From Osmia lignaria lignaria (lineage: Eukaryota > Arthropoda > Insecta > Hymenoptera > Megachilidae): a stretch of DNA of 64,000 bases. Of this stretch, positions 63,953 through 64,000 are shown one piece after another. Location: the NCBI RefSeq assembly GCF_051020975.1, contig NW_027478162.1, forward strand, positions 23,870,001-23,934,000, written 5' to 3'. Every line of letters starts with the position of its first letter. Position 1 is the stretch's first letter. The position numbers and the translations under genes were made by a program. Below the pieces are notes generated by a model. That model was given only the letters and a program-made list of their open reading frames with translations, was not told the origin of the DNA and did not search any database.

Positions 63953-64000
63953 ATATCTCGGAAACGAAGCGAGCTATGGCAAAATGTTAAGAGACGTTTT
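63953..64000. repeat. Partial last satellite monomer
   Basis: This is the first 48 bases of a monomer, cut by the window edge at 'gagacgtttt'. It carries the 'gacgtttt' variant that is also seen at 18326 to 18334 in the left copy. The left-right duplication is therefore still in register when the window ends. Confidence 0.97.

Larger units (their letters stand above)
1..64000. repeat. Satellite DNA array, 322-bp monomer, about 199 head-to-tail copies
   Basis: The whole window is one tandem array. I phased it on the recurring 'atctgcaa|atatctcgg' junction, taking the last base of 'caa' as the monomer end. Ends fall at 303; 615 to 1581; 1902 to 6088; 6400 to 7044; 7365 to 8331; 8650 to 9294; 9606 to 10250; 10571 to 11537; 11856 to 12500; 12812 to 23760; 24080 to 39214; 39537 to 45011; 45323 to 46289; 46610 to 47254; 47566 to 48532; 48853 to 49497; 49809 to 50775; 51096 to 54960; 55272 to 55916; 56237 to 57203; 57522 to 58166; and 58478 to 63952, stepping by 322 within each run. 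That makes 198 full monomers: 177 of 322 bp and 21 of other lengths (312, 319, 320, 321 or 323 bp). All copies are in one orientation. No foreign insertion was seen. Neighbouring monomers differ by a handful of bases. Family identity and host are unknown to me. Confidence 0.99.
44046..64000. repeat. Right domain: complex segment, copy 2 of the duplication
   Basis: This is a near-identical copy of the left domain. I noted at least nine isolated base differences over about 18 kb of aligned sequence: at 45456, 46385, 54304, 55524, 55692, 56219, 58888, 61091 and 62719, against 748, 1677, 5432, 6652, 6820, 7347, 13222, 15425 and 17053. My comparison was by eye and is not exhaustive. The copy has three 7-monomer units (left has one), one 10-monomer unit (left has two) and one monomer fewer near 52 kb. 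It runs out of the window on the right. Confidence 0.93.

Noticed and set aside
1..64000. A CRISPR array
   Set aside because: The repeat is a 322-bp unit with no unique spacers and no cas genes. All sequence between similar parts is itself repeated.
1..64000. A tandem gene family such as rDNA, histone or 5S genes
   Set aside because: No rRNA-like or histone-like stretch occurs in the monomer. Its 322-bp length with 39% GC and no conserved internal promoter does not fit 5S units that I know.
1..64000. The left-right duplication as a pure assembly error
   Set aside because: I cannot exclude it without reads. However, the private base differences and different numbers of 7- and 10-monomer units are not expected from the same molecule being placed twice.

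Overview
The window is one uninterrupted satellite DNA array. From the first base to the last it consists of a single tandemly repeated monomer of 322 bp, always in the same orientation. There are 198 complete monomers, with a partial one at each edge. I found no credible protein-coding gene, RNA gene, transposon, CRISPR array, origin or unique-sequence spacer. The scale and purity, the roughly 39% GC content and the nested higher-order repeats indicate eukaryotic heterochromatin, such as a pericentromere, centromere or satellite-rich chromosome. Motifs of the type 'aatatctcg(g/a)aaac' remind me of insect satellites, but that is a weak impression and I do not name a species.

The layout has three domains. 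The left domain (1 to about 18.6 kb) and the right domain (about 44.05 to 64 kb) are near-identical copies of one complex segment. The right copy differs by a few single-base changes, by expansion of a 7-monomer unit (three copies against one), by loss of one copy of a 10-monomer unit, and by loss of one monomer. The central domain (18.6 to 44.05 kb) has different monomer variants. It is organised as several short, local higher-order repeats of 2, 3, 4 and 5 monomers, each present in two or three copies.

The array reads as a record of unequal exchange and conversion. Several monomers are hybrids, with the left part of one variant joined to the right part of another, and their breakpoints can be bracketed to within about 40 to 520 bp. 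One monomer type carries a short conversion patch of at least 45 bp. A 10-bp slippage deletion, a 1-bp deletion and a 3-bp deletion each occur in a fixed sequence context and were spread by block amplification rather than by repeated mutation.

The monomer has its own substructure: a 27-bp direct repeat with 114-bp spacing (24 of 27 matching), a tandem decamer, inverted copies of that decamer, an 8-bp-arm hairpin in one haplotype, and an A/G-rich GAA/CAA block. Short open frames recur once per monomer on both strands, but they look like by-products of the repeat and are rejected as genes. The most interesting content is therefore the hierarchical repeat architecture and the resolvable recombination junctions, not a new gene system.
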